Origin: Sistotremastrum niveocremeum HHB9708 | Taxonomy: Eukaryota; Basidiomycota; Agaricomycetes; Sistotremastrales; Sistotremastraceae | Direction of reading: 5' to 3' | DNA length: 64,000 nt | NCBI GenBank assembly: GCA_001630475.1 | Contig: KV419405.1 | Location: 128,900-192,899 of the forward strand | In this document: positions 23,926 through 35,898 of the stretch, piece by piece | Position numbering within the stretch: the first letter of the stretch is position 1 | Layout of the letters: every line of letters starts with the position of its first letter | The notes under the pieces: model-generated | What the model saw: only the letters and a program-made list of their open reading frames with translations | Databases searched by the model: none | What the model was told of the DNA's origin: nothing | Program-made: the position numbers and the translations under genes

Positions 23926-24166
23926 TGTTGGAATTCAAGCTTAGATTACAATTCGTATATAGTGTTCGGACTTAACGGACTTAAGTAGTTAATACTCCGC
24001 GCCCTCGCGCCTACGCTCTTCAGTTGAAACCAGCAACTGAAGAGTAAGTCATTCGTTTATCTTAGTATCGTCGCTCCTTGCTAATAGTCTCTAGTTGCCT
24101 TGTAAAAGGTATTTACACATTCTTTAATACAGTTGAAACCAGCAACTGAAGATTGCCTTGTAAAAG
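23926..24166 (+). repeat. Left LTR of the copia element
   Basis: These 241 bp begin TGTTGGAATTC and are repeated at 28608-28848. Inside it is a hairpin word (ctcttcagttg, loop aaaccag, caactgaagag) and a second shorter copy of the same hairpin near the 3' end. The word TTGCCTTGTAAAAG also occurs twice. The end TAAAAG is defined by where the two copies stop agreeing. Confidence 0.9.
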
Positions 24167-25794
24167 GTTATGAGCCCTGGTACGGGCTAGTCTGACATGT
24201 CGCTATCCGTATCCAACAAGGATCTATTCACGGTCCCCAAGCTCCAGGAGAACGGCGGCAACTGGGTTCTCTATAAAGCATCCATCGAGTCCATCATCAC
24301 CGCGCGAGGCTATGAAGAACACCTGGATGGAACTGTCTCCATTCCGAAACCACCTCCTGCCGACCCACCTCCCTCCGAAACCGATCTCGCGACCTATCGA
24401 AAACAAAGTAATCAGTATAAGAAGGAACGCGAGACTGTCAAATCCATCATCCGAGGTTCTCTTCCGGATTCCCTGCAGATCAAAACCTTGACTGCTGTCT
24501 CTGCTCATGACATGTGGAAAATAGTTTGCTCGCAGTACACGGATCAGAGTCAGCGGACGAAAGTCAGCATATTCTATGCTATGGGAGACATCCGCTGCTC
24601 GGATTCCGAGGATCCTCGCACCACCCTAAACACCCTCTCCCGACTTCGCGAGGACTATGCCGCAGCCGGTGGTACAATCGAAGACGAAATGTACACCGCA
24701 ATCATCATGCGAGCTATGCCCGATAAAGTCCAACCTCTTATCGACGGCCTTAATTCCACTTCCCAACTCACAAAAATCTGCATCACGTCGTCCGATCTCA
24801 TTAACCAAATCACCAAATTCGCCAAAGTCGAAGTCTCCAAGGCCGCATCTAAAAAGGCCGAAGATGACGCTCTCTCTGCTCGCCTCACCGCGTACCTGGC
24901 TAAAAAGGAATCCAAGAAAGGGAAATCCAAGAAGTCCAAGGACGACGACGATGTATGCGAGAATTGCAAGAAGCCGAATCATAAGAAGGCAGACTGCTGG
25001 TCGAAAGGTGGCGGTAAAGAAGGTCAAGGTCCTCGGAGCAAGAAAGGGAAGAAGGACAGCGCTAAAGCTGCTATCTCGTCTGTGGATTCCGATTCCGACG
25101 ACGAAGACAGCGCCTGTTCGTGGCTCGTCACCACCGATTTCTCCCTCATCTCCAATATTCCTCCCGAAAGTGGTTCCATCCGCGTCCTTGACAGCGGAGC
25201 CTCTCGCCACTTCGATCCCTGCCGCGATCACTTCGTCAACTTCACTCCCATCGAACCTCGACCAATCAGCGCAGCCGACGGCCACGAGTTCTTCGCAACA
25301 GGCATTGGTGACGTAGTCTTTGAGACTATGGTTGATGGTCAGGCCAAAACCATTACGCTCACACGCACCCTTTACGCTCCGCAAATGCCCATTGCCCTCG
25401 TCTCTGCCAGTCGCCTCGATAAAGCCGGATTCGCCATTCATATCGAAAAGAGAGTATGCGCAGTCTCAAAGGAGGAGAAGACCTTCGCCGAGTTCCATGA
25501 ACTCAATGGTCTCTACCATCTCTTGTCTCGCACTCCTACGAAGAAGGCCTCCGCCAAATCCGCCACAACCGCTGAATCTGCTAAACCTGCCAAACCCACC
25601 GATCTTCACGTCACCATCTACGAACTCCATAAGCTCATGGCGCATATATCTCCAAAAGCTGCGGAGAAACTCGTGCGGGACGGACTCGTCACTGGCATCA
25701 AGCTGATCACGAAAGAGGGGGAGCCGAAGACGTGTGGCATCTGTCCACAGGCAAAGCAGACTCGGAAACCTCATCCGAAGATCCGCGAGAGCAA

Positions 25795-25882
25795 CTTCAG
25801 AAAAAAATAGACCAGCTAATTCAGCTCCTGAGTACTCAGGAGTACTCAGGAGCTGAATTAGCTGGTCTATTTTTTTCTGAAG
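25795..25882. repeat. Perfect inverted repeat, 42-bp arms, 4-bp loop
   Basis: The left arm 25795-25836 and right arm 25841-25882 are exact reverse complements around the loop cagg. The arms include AATAGACCAGCTAATTCAGC and its complement. It lies in the internal region of the copia element. Such a structure is not a normal part of copia elements and could be a fold-back replication product or a library/assembly artefact. Confidence 0.9.
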
Positions 25883-28607
25883 AAGCGTATGGAGCATTAC
25901 GGTGACCGAGTTCACAGTGACGTATCTGGACCGGCACCGAAGGCCACCAGAAAAGGGATGAAATACTTTGTCACCTTCACCGACGACTATTCACGCGAAA
26001 CCTATCTGGTCCTCCTTAAGAGCAAGGATGAAGTCTTCAAAACCTATAAGGAATACAAAGCCTGGGTCGATAAGCAGCGGAACAGCGTCATTAAGGAATT
26101 CCAGAGCGATCGAGGTGGAGAGTATACCAGCGAGGAATTCTCTGCTCATCTGAAGTCCAAAGGAACTATTCGTCGCCTGAATGTCCACGATTCCCCTTCC
26201 CAGAACGGCATCTCCGAACGTCTCAACCGAACTCTCAAGGAGAAGGCTCGAGCCATGCGCATCGAAGCCGGCCTACCTCTGTCGCTATGGGGAGAAGCTA
26301 TTCGTCATGCTGTCTGGTTGAAGAATCGCACTTCAACTCGCGCTCTACCCGGGAAAACTCCATACGAAATGGTCCACGGGAAGAAGCCAGATCTGTCACA
26401 GCTTCACAAGTTCGGGTGTAAGGTTTGGGTTCATATCGAAGCTAACTCCAAGCTCGATCCCAAATCAAAACACTGTCAATGGCTTGGCTTTGACTCAGAA
26501 AGCAAAGGGCATCGGATTTATTGGCCAGAAACCGGGAGAGTCTCTGTTGAAAGAAACATCATCTTCGACAAGAATGACGTATCTCCTCCGGTTATCATGA
26601 TTGAGGGGGAGTCTAGCGATATCAATCAACCCACTCCGGAAGATACATCATCCAAACCCGGAAATACTCCCTCATCATCGCCAAAATTATCCCCTCGCCC
26701 ATCGCCAACGCTTCGTGGCACCACTCCTCCATCATCTCCCAGCTCCCTTAAACCCCTCGCCGATCTCATGAACGAATTCGAAAACGAGACAACACCATTG
26801 GACGAAACAGAAGAGTCTTCTGCGCCTCTAGGTCGCGGTCATCGTACGAAAACACCGTCATTGAAGTTGAGGGACATCCAATCTGGGATCGGATCATCCA
26901 CAGGTCTAAACCCTCGCAAATCATCAGCTTCACCATCCTCTGATATCCCACAAGCTTCTCTCGCCTACGTCACCGAACTCGAAGAAGACTTCAAATCAGG
27001 GGGAGTATTCGCCTTCGCTGCTACCACCGCTGGTGGAGAACCGGAGAGCATGCGGGAAGCGATGAAGACCAAGGAGTGGCCGGAATGGAGATCCGCGATG
27101 GAAGCCGAAGTGGAAGGTCTTAAAGCACGTGGAGTGTACGAACTCGTACCTCGTCCTCCTGGCGTCAACGTGGTCAGCAACCGTTGGGTCTACAAAATCA
27201 AGCTCGATGCACTCGGAAAGCCGGTAAAATACAAGGCAAGAGTCACAGCTCGTGGATTCACTCAAAAATACAAGGTTGACTACTTCGAAACCACTGCCCC
27301 CGTCGCCAGATCCGCCTCCAACAAAATTCTCCTTTCCCTCGCTACTCGTAACGACTGGGACATCTACCAAGCCGACTTCGAGCAAGCTTTCCTCAACGGA
27401 ACCCTCCGAGAGACTGTCTACATGGAACAAGTCGAAGGCTTCGAAGATCCGGACAATCCCGATCACGTCTGCCTACTGCTTCATCCGCTCTACGGTCTAA
27501 AGCAGGCCGCACGAGAGTGGTACCTGACCGTCCTCAAACTTCTAGAAGATTTGGGATTTACCCGTAGCCAGGTTGATCCCGCCATCTTCTACCGACACGA
27601 GCCAAATGGAATCTCAACATTCCTAGGAATCCATGTCGACGATGTCCACAGTACAGGTAATGACACACCCACACTGTTGGATATTCATCGTCGGATCGAG
27701 GCCGTGTATCCCATCAAATTCCTCGGTGATATCCATTGGCTACTGGGATTTCTGGTCGAACGCGATCGAGAGAATCGGATCTTATCTCTGTCACAGGAAA
27801 GTTATATTGACGCCATGGCAAAGAGATTCAACCTTTCAGATTGTCGACCTACCCATTCTCCCATGGTTCCAGGCGCCAAATATACTCGCAGTCAGTGTCC
27901 CACATCCCAATCCGAGATTGACGAAATGAAGAACGTTCCCTATCTCGAACTCATCGGATCTCTGAACTACGCGGCCACTGGTACCCGTCCTGATATCGCC
28001 TACCCCGTCTCTGTTCTTGCGCAATTCATGAACAATCCAGCTCGCATCCATTGGGAAGCCGCCAAACGAATTCTCCGCTATCTCGTCACCACGAAAGACA
28101 AGAAGCTCACCTTCGGCGCTACCAAGGATGGCCTCTCCGTCTATTGCGACGCCAGTTTTGCTCGCGAAGATCTTGACTGGAAATCCGTCACCGGATATGT
28201 CGTTATGATCGACGGAGGAGCCGTAAGCTGGAGTTCTCGCAAACAATCCATCATTGCACTTTCCACAGCAGAAGCCGAATACATCGCCATGTCCCATGCT
28301 GTCCGCGAACTTCTCTGGGTTCGCATGTTCTTCGAAGATGTCCTTTCCCCTCTCCAATATCCCACAACTCTCTTCGGTGACAACCAAAGTGCAATTGCGA
28401 TGGCCAAGGAACACAAATTCTCACCCCGAACCAAACACATCGCCCTTCCTTATCATTTCATTCGCGAGATGGTCGCTCGTAATCAAGTCATCCTCAAATA
28501 TATTCAGACCGACAGCCAAATTGCCGATATTCTTACCAAGGCATTGGACTCTCCAAAGATAGAGAAATTCTCTCTCGGGCTTGGACTGCATCCAGCTTGA
28601 GGGGGAG

Positions 28608-28848
28608 TGTTGGAATTCAAGCTTAGATTACAATTCGTATATAGTGTTCGGACTTAACGGACTTAAGTAGTTAATGCTCCGCGCCCTCGCGCCTACGCTC
28701 TTCAGTTGAAACCAGCAACTGAAGAGTAAGTCATTCGTTTATCTTAGTATCGTCGCTCCTTGCTAATAGTCTCTAGTTGCCTTGTAAAAGGTATTTACAC
28801 ATTCTTTAATACAGTTGAAACCAGCAACTGAAGATTGCCTTGTAAAAG
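28608..28848 (+). repeat. Right LTR of the copia element
   Basis: These 241 bp match the left LTR at all but about one position and carry the same two hairpin words. The copy follows directly after the polypurine tract gagggggag. The following sequence, from 28849, belongs to an exon of the MLKL-like family. Confidence 0.9.
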
Positions 28849-28961
28849 CCAATGCCAGCAAGAGCCTTTAGGCTTCCACCATGAGGGAACGCTTCGCTGA
28901 GGCTTTGGAGAATCTTGAGTACCTTCAAGAGGTTTGCGTTTGTGTTTGCAGAGAGGGGCAT
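28849..28961 (-). pseudogene. Truncated first exon of the MLKL-like family, cut by the LTR
   Basis: On minus from the ATG at 28959-28961 it reads MPLSANTNANLLKVLKILQS and LSEAFPHGGSLKALAGIG, then stops at the LTR edge. This is the first exon of the family whose full member starts MPLSPDTTANLLNRLKALQS at 63830. About nine codons of the exon and everything downstream are missing. The sequence across the LTR is the ABC transporter, not the rest of this gene. Confidence 0.8.
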
Positions 28962-30379
28962 CGGTGTAAGGAATGGAGAGAGTACGAGAGTGCTGAGACA
29001 TTTAAACCGAGCTTTTCAAAGTTGGGAGAAAAGAATGGGCCGGGGTAGTGTCTTACCCTCCATCGTCGGCAGAGTGGTGGCATCAATCTGTGTAGGGAGC
29101 TGAAATGCACAGACTAGAAAAATTTGAGTTCCTATGAAGTCGATCATAGTCAAATTTGTTGTCTGGTTACCTCAGTCGTCCTACAAAGGATGCCGCAAGT
29201 GGCTACTGCTGGCAGCACGCAGCCCTGAGTCCAAGCCCGATGAGCGAGCTCATCCACCAAGCTGTGACTATATGATTGCCACAGAAGCTCAAATCTGGTT
29301 GTAGTGATGGAGTTGTAAGAGTTCTGGGACGAGATTCGGGCTATATCGGTAAATGTCATAAGAAGATGACCGTGCTGAAGACGCACCTTCACGGCTTGAC
29401 CACATCACTTATGTTCCCTAGTTCAAACGTGCCACCAGGTAGTAAAACCCCTCTGACGATCAACCACAGAGATCTCAAAGATTCGTGAGTCCTTGGACGA
29501 AATCGGTTGACCTGCCCCCTTAAAGCGTCCAGATCGCTGTGTTCATAGGATACACCGAAATTTCCACTCAGAGAGCCGATTGCCAATTTCATATTTTGGG
29601 AGAGAGGAGGCAAGGAACAAGCAGATAGACACCAGCTAGGGAGACTTGGTGAAGCAAGATTGGACACCGTTGAGTCGGCAACTTGGTTCGAGACTCGGCA
29701 AGGCACGACGAGTCGCTGACTAAGCAATTCGAAGGACGAGGCTTAGGCGAGGGCTTTTCCAATGTCGATTCTACTAGTATTTATCGGAGGCGTAGATGCT
29801 CGTGTGAACGCAAAATCAAATGAAAGATCTTTGTGGAAGACTGTGTATGTGCGGTGTGCAGGCGCACGAGTCAACAAGCTCCACTACTACAGTGACGAGA
29901 CCAATGGACGAGACGGTTACAGTACCAAGTTTAAAAGGAGCAGCTACTGACTTGAAGTGACACCAAAAAGTGCACAGTCTTTTGCTCGGAGGAAGTGGAG
30001 ACGCAATCACATTGCGGATGACCGTACGACCCGTGTCGTTGGGGTCTCTGGCCTCAGTTTTTGACAGCACTGATCACAGAAGGTTCAGCCACTTTGATCA
30101 TGGCCGCCATCCAAGCCACAACACTAAGCAACTGCCCGCTTGCGCCTCCTCAGTTTTGAAAGGAACCTGTGTCCAGATAGCACGCCATTTCAACCAGTTT
30201 CAACCAGGCTGCCAAGCGTTGGGCAGAGGATCGGGCGTATTCGGCCCCCCCCCCCCCCCCGATACAGGCCAGTGTATAGAATTTTGGGGTTCGCCGAAAA
30301 GCTAATGTTTGTTCGATTCTTGAATGTTTGAATGGTGGAGAGCAGAGGTTCGCTAGGAGCGAGATGGGTGACATACGGA
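28962..30379. other. Region without a supported gene
   Basis: Short minus-strand open stretches (for example 29389-29727, with HESLRSLWLIVRGVLLPGGT) may be degenerate exons, but I could not connect them or name a family. A run of 16 C lies at 30245-30260. Confidence 0.4.
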
Positions 30380-31280
30380 TTGCTGGTGGACAGGATGTCA
30401 GCATCAAGGTTTCTGCACTTATCTAGGAGACCGAGGCACTCACATGCTCTAAGCGAAGCCATCGGTGCGACGGCCCTCGCCATCCGGGAAGAGAGTTTCA
30501 GAAAATGTCCAGAAACCAGGAGGCTTGGGAAACATATCATCCAGATTACATGAATCAGAGAAGTCGTAGATATTCGGATTCGGAGACTGTTCTTCATAGA
30601 CATGGATACAGATCTCTGCAACAAAGCCTGTCCTCGTCACTGTCAAAGGTTAGATAAATACTTGAGAACACGGGATGACATACTGAGAAGGAATATTTGC
30701 GGATCGACGTCTAAACGCTCATCAATGAACAGCACACTTCTCATTGAGAGCTCCCTCGCTTTCAACGTTTCGGTCAACCCACACCATGTCCTGAGCCGGA
30801 CCTCCCGTCTCTCATCGGCATAGATTCCCATCTGAAGCAGCCTCTTACTTAGCAGTCAATACCGAAAGTATGTGCTGAACATTACCTGATGAGACCGTTC
30901 ACTCTCGTTCCCTCAGATGTCTTTCATTCGCCGTTAAAGAGCTGTTCGGTAGAGGAGAAGTGAAACCAAGAATTGTTGCTCAAGAAGGACCGGATGCCAG
31001 GTTCTGCGTTCCACATATCCGATCTGGCCAGCCGGACTGCGTCAATTTCATCTCGGTAGCAATGGTCGAGCGCAGCTGGAATTCCTGTGAGTTGCTGGAC
31101 GGAAGTCCGTGAAAGCCTGAGGGACGTACTATGCATTTTTGGTACGCATGACTCACCAAGTAGACTGAGACAATCCTTGAGTTCATCGTGCTCGCTTGCT
31201 GCACATGTTCTAGTCGTTTGGTTCAGCCATGCTTCGCGACCACGCTGTTCAACGATATGCGAGCAATCGGTCAATATCCT
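30380..31280 (-). pseudogene. Diverged C-terminal part of an MLKL-like family member
   Basis: Several exons of the family's C-terminal half can be recognised by weak similarity and by matching splice sites. These are 30924-31090 (compare exon I of the full copy), about 30690-30831 (ARELSMRSVLFIDERLDVDP, compare exon J) and 30444-30646 (NLDDMFPKPPGFWTFSETLF, compare PDPPGFWSLSPDPL in exon K). A junction at 30382 follows, where CAATCCGTA after the acceptor matches exon L. A TAG lies in frame just before the exon K donor, and the last exon soon loses similarity. No helical N-terminal exons precede it, so it looks like a decayed copy. Confidence 0.5.
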
Positions 31281-31879
31281 GGGCTGATATTCAACGACAC
31301 CGAGAGAAATGAGACCAGAGGAGGCATACTGAATATAATCGTTGAGACGTCGAGAAGATGGCTGAGATCGAGTCTATCTTTTGGGACAAGACTGCCTTGC
31401 AATTCAGACTTCAAGTCTTCAAGTGCAAATATCGTGGCCCGCGACCCGCAATTCGAAAAGCGACGTTAGGAAGCCTTACATAATCAAGGTACAGAATAGC
31501 TGATGTACAGGGCCGAAACAAGCCCTGCGTTGCCTGCTGCGTCGGAAATATTCCGCCAACTCTCCAGTGAATCAGTAGATTGAGAAACGAAAACTACACA
31601 TAAGTATATCCACGAAGTACAGAGAGCTTGACCGCAAAAGAGTGCACATGCACTTGCGTTCGCAGCAATTCATTTGACACGATCCGGACTCGCGACTCGC
31701 GAGGGACGAAAGAAAAGCGACGCCGACAACGAAGAACCGTACGAAGATATGCAAATCTACATCACGCTATGCGCTATGAGTTGATTTGTTAGTCCAATGA
31801 TCGGAAGTGCAATGGGCACCAATAGAGAGAATTAAAGTCGCGTCGAATAGGGGTTCGTCCTTGGTGGGCCCCGTCAAGC
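31281..31879. other. Spacer between two family remnants
   Basis: There is no convincing gene. The minus strand around 31330-31450 has an open stretch (LEDLKSELQGSLVPKDRLDL) that may be an upstream exon of the diverged copy at 30380-31280, but no family match supports this. Confidence 0.35.
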
Positions 31880-34006
31880 TCATTCGGGTCTAATTCTTCT
31901 TGCTGAATGCGGAGAGGAGAGCATCACCGAATCGTTTCTTGGGCCGTTTCGAGATGTCGATTCGGTCGCATGTTCAGAGACTTCTGTGACGGATGCGAAG
32001 GGCAGGTTGGATGCATCGGTACTATCGGAAACGGGGAGAAAGCCGTATGAACCGAGATCTCGAAGGAGTGGAAGGATGCGGTCATTGAGTCTTTCATAGG
32101 TAAGAAATGGTGCTCTGAATTGGCATTATTGATTGAAGCGAAGGGCAAGAGGTCGGACTTACGCGCAAAATTGAACTTCAGCGGCATCAGCTTGGAAGTG
32201 AAAATCATGACAGAGAGGGTCGGGAGACAAAGACCAGAAGCCTGGCGGATCCGGCGGGACCATCGCGGGGCCGTCGGAGTTGGGATAGGCGAAGTAGTAG
32301 ATAGTTGAGGTCTGTTCATTGGAGGTTCTGAGGGAAGCATCAACTACCAGGCCCGATTGAGACACTACAGACAGTCAATAGATGAGATTATGAGGGAAGG
32401 GGGACTGACCATGGCGAAGCGAATGAACGTCGACCCCAGATCCGCGAGCAAGTGACAGTGCACATCCATAAAAGAAGTCGGTAGTTTCTCTTGTGCCGTG
32501 CGACAGGACAAACGAGCGGAGATAGACTTCCTCACCCGAAGAAACATCGATCGACCATCTAAGACGATTGAGTGGCGAAATCAAGACACTCACAAGACTG
32601 ACCTGGTGAATTCTTCGACCTGTGTTCCCACGATTGTGTCCCACTCTCCGTCGCGCAATCGAGCTGCAGTGAGGAGATATTGTGGTGGCTGTGCAACTGG
32701 TATCTGATGGCGTAGAGAAATCGAATGCCAGACTTTTCCGTCGATCCAGCCAATTTCACCGACTGTCAGCGAAGTTTCAGTTCTTTGCTCTCTCGGACTC
32801 GTTTCGCTCCACTGCTTCAGACAAGTCCACAGATCTCGGGCATTCTTCTCCGTCTTCTCTTCATTGCAATTTGTCACCGATTCCCTCATTGCCTCGAATA
32901 AATCTGCATATTCTTCGAACGACCAACTTCCTCCCGCAGTCGCGTCTGCGCCGATTGAGAAAGGTTTCCCGAGCGCGAAATCCGACTCACCAAATCCATC
33001 CCTTAACTGTCCTTACATCAGCGCTTGATCTTCATGGTCAACGTTCACTCATCCTACAGAATGCTTCCCACGTCCGCGACCCTGAATCCTCCCACTGGCC
33101 ATCCATTCTTCCCAATCCTCACATGCACAACCGCTTTTCCTTTGCACTTAACAGAAAATCATGATACTGTCCAGCCCTGTCACTGGCGGCGTGCCTCGCA
33201 TGTTCCAAATACTCACCCCTCCTCTCCAAGAGCCTCTGTGTTCACGAAGAAACTTGGATCCGGCCTGCCGTACTTAATTCGCTGGTAAATGGTCCACTGA
33301 TCATGACGCACCACATATTCACACATCTACTTCTGTGTTAGTTCAACGTGGACACCAAGAAAGTGATGCGCACAATTCGCGAATGCTCCAGGAAATATTC
33401 GAGTTCGTGTAGATTCTGGAGGTAGTCGTACGCAACAATGGTGCCTTCTTTCACTATTAACCCATCATCTTCCTCATAGTCGTGCCACTCACCAGCCTCC
33501 ATCACAATCATCTTTGTTCTCCGACTGGCAATTGAAATCCCAAGCATTCTCGCGAAAGAAGCATCTCTGCATCCGCCGATGAAATGTCAGGGAGTCGAAT
33601 CATGCGACAAGTATAGAACTCACAGCAGATCACGCCGCAACTCAGTCTCACAATCAAACCTATCTTGAGCTCTGTCTTCGCATGGATCCATCGTTTGAAA
33701 CTTCTTGACTATGACGGCTCTCTGGTATCCAGACTGATCAAGCATTCTGCCTTTAGCGAACCGAACGGTATATCCCCTCATTTTCTGACAGCTAATTTCT
33801 TCCAGGAGCATGATGTTTTCAGTTGGTATACGACGAATCTCACAAGATAGGTCAGTGGATGGTGCTGCACGGCATCTTCGCGATGCACACACCTGATCTG
33901 GTTCCTCTCCAATGACTAGCTTTTGAGAACCGGAGCTCAAGGCCATGGCTCGCAGGCCATTGACGAGCACCGTTAATTTGTTATCAGCAGCAATCGAGGA
34001 CTCGAA
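31880..34006 (-). pseudogene. MLKL-like family member lacking its N-terminal exons
   Basis: Exons D to L of the family are present in order. Exon D starts at 34006 after a TATAG acceptor (FESSIAADNKLTVLVNGLRA) and includes RRIPTENIMLLEEISCQK and RAVIVKKFQTMDPCEDRAQ. Exon E has MLGISIASRRTKMIVMEAG, followed by MCEYVVRHDQWT. Next come CNEEKTEKNARDLWTCLKQW, RWSIDVSSGEEVYLRSF, PPDPPGFWSLSPDPLCHDF and LTYERLNDRILPLLRDLGSY. It is a pseudogene on two counts: a TGA at 33119-33121 replaces a Gly codon of the GGLG motif, and the last exon appears out of frame before the basic tail (KRPKKRFGDALLSAFSKKN in another frame). The helical N-terminal exons A-C are absent next to it. Confidence 0.8.
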
Positions 34007-35589
34007 CTATACAGTCGCGTAGTGGATCCAGTCTTCTCGATGCCTGAAATAACTCACTATTACGAGTTGTAGTATGAAATACGAAAATCGTCCTTCTCTT
34101 GCGAGAGCGACCTGCATCCTTGACAGCAATTGCGAGCTCAATTGATTATATTTAAAATTAAGATTTGTACCGTACATTTGTATTCTTAATATCTCCACAA
34201 TGGCACCTTTCCGATTGATTTTGCATGCGTCCTCGTTGGTTGAGCCCGCATATACTGCATTTTTGGCCCCATCCGAAATCCGGTTTTAAACTCCGCGCCA
34301 GCTGTTTTCGAGCCTCCAAAATTCATGTTAGACAGCGATAGCGGACTCAAAACTTAATGTAAATTCTTATAACTAATTACACGACATGTTGTAAGGTATA
34401 TCATGAGGTCAGGCCCGTTACGCGCATTTCTCCTGCCCCAGAAACCGTTTGATTGTGTGATCGCCGATTTTGAGGCCCAGGTTGGGTTAGGTAGGGTTAG
34501 ATTTGAAACCCCGCCCGCACGTCTGTGACGGTGATTGCGGGCTCAAACATCAAGTTAAATTCACCAAATTTAATCTACAATGTCTATTGATTATCTCGTT
34601 GCTCCTCATCTCACTTTTGTTGTGAAAAATTCTCCAGAAGTTTGATTTCCAGCCTGTCAGTCGTCTCTCGGCGAACTCCGAAATGGCTGTCCGTACAGCC
34701 ATTTCGGCAACTCCCTGCCTCATCTCATCGTGCATCGTCCTGGCACATCTCTCATCTCATTGAGCACAAGCATTCTTTCCATGCACTTCAATTGTGTTCT
34801 TTTGAATTTTGATGACCTCTGGAACTCAAGTTCTCAGACAATACTCAACGTCATCGCCATCTCCTGTCGTCAATCTCCTTGTCGATCTTCAAGTCTGCTT
34901 TCAAGACCTTTCATCGCCTCCCACATTCCCATGAACACCACTCGATCCGTGTCTTATCCGCTCTTTGTGTCGTCTCCTTTATGTCTACTGGCGATAACCT
35001 GAAAGCCTCTTGTCTGATCAATCACCATCATCGCGGTGACATTCCCTTAACAGACCCCCGTTGGGTGTCTGTTACGCAATATGTTGGCGCGAAATTAGTG
35101 CTATCAAGAAGACATCTGTAAGTGCTCGCCAATGCAATAAGTTCGCGACTTCATAATACTTTACGTTATCCAGTTTCTCGTTGAGACCTCGACACAATAT
35201 CAAAGAAAGAACATGTAGATGGAGACGGAAATAAGTTGAAGGTATGTTATCTGCGCACCTCAATCTCCGTCGTTTTCTCATGTCGTCTCTTGCCAGCGTT
35301 TGACGCATGTCATTTTGTCCTCCCTCCATTATGCCAATGAAATCCCAAGCACATCTTTATTCCCTCGTCCCTCGTCCCACTCTGTTGCCTGTTCACCTTT
35401 GAATTGAAAATCAAAGCTGAATGGGTGCATTCGGTAAGTCCTTGATGATTGCGCTGTGTATATCAGAACCTTACATCTGTTTCTAGTTTGCCAACTTTGT
35501 CGAAGCATTGCTGAGGACTCGAAGAGACCACAGGAGAAGATGCTGTGGACGGTAGCAAAACGTAAGAGTTGGTCCCAGCAAGCATGTAC
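34007..35589. other. Non-coding region with degenerate telomere-like words and a fold-back
   Basis: No gene is supported. Around 34481-34500 the words GGGTTAG and AGGGTTAG occur. A perfect fold-back lies at 34678-34707. From about 34730 the plus strand becomes rich in C and T, like other low-coding stretches to the right. Confidence 0.5.
34678..34707. repeat. Perfect fold-back, 13-bp arms, 4-bp loop
   Basis: The arms ccgaaatggctgt (34678-34690) and acagccatttcgg (34695-34707) are exact reverse complements around the loop ccgt. The sequence is not next to a gene end, so it is not an obvious terminator. Confidence 0.8.
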
Positions 35590-35890
35590 TAAGGTTTACA
35601 ACGAGTCCGTACTTGCCGTACTCGGGTACCCGTGGGCGGGTACCCACGCTTTTTTTTTGACCCCCGTACCTGTACTTGCCAATTTTTTTTGGCCAAAATG
35701 CTGTACTCGTACTCGGGTACCCGCGAGTCCCCCTGCCAAAAAACACGGGTACCTGCGTCCGGGTACCCATGTTTTTATTTTTTTCCTCCCACCGGGCCGT
35801 ACCTGTACTCGCGTTTGCTTATGTAAGCGGGTACCCGTACTTGAACACCCACGGGTACCCTTATTTTTGCCGTACTCGTTGGTATCCCTA
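35590..35890. mobile_element. hAT-like miniature element (GTACCCG-word type), 301 bp
   Basis: It is flanked by a perfect 8-bp duplication GCATGTAC (35582-35589 and 35891-35898). The ends are imperfect inverted repeats, TAAGGTTTACAACGAG on the left and TAGGGATACCAACGAG read from the right. The interior is filled with the palindromic word cgggtacccg and related pieces. An 8-bp target duplication with word-rich subterminal regions is the pattern of non-autonomous hAT elements. No transposase is present. Confidence 0.8.
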
Positions 35891-35898
35891 GCATGTAC

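Larger units (their letters stand above)
23926..28848 (+). mobile_element. Ty1/copia-family LTR retrotransposon, nearly whole
   Basis: The parts are in copia order: left LTR 23926-24166, a short leader with a probable primer-binding site just inside it, a gag/protease region (24197-25810) with a CCHC zinc knuckle and an aspartic protease, an integrase core, reverse transcriptase and RNase H region (25889-28600), a polypurine tract just before 28608, and right LTR 28608-28848. Integrase before reverse transcriptase defines copia rather than gypsy. The two LTRs have equal length and differ at about one site, so the element looks young. The coding region looks whole apart from about one break. 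The 5-bp flanks (tccga left, ccaat right) do not match. Both neighbouring host genes are cut exactly at the LTR edges. Confidence 0.92.

Noticed and set aside
24224-25441. Long open frames on the strand opposite the copia gag/protease region (for example 24626-25441 minus)
   Set aside because: They are antisense shadows of a strongly codon-biased coding region and show no conserved motif.
28849-28961. Interpretation of this exon as part of the LTR element
   Set aside because: The sequence matches the first exon of the MLKL-like family at 54052 and 63687, and the two LTR copies stop agreeing exactly at its edge.
32120-33288. Plus-strand open frames over the MLKL-like remnant at 31880-34006
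   Set aside because: They are antisense to exons that match the intact family member residue by residue.
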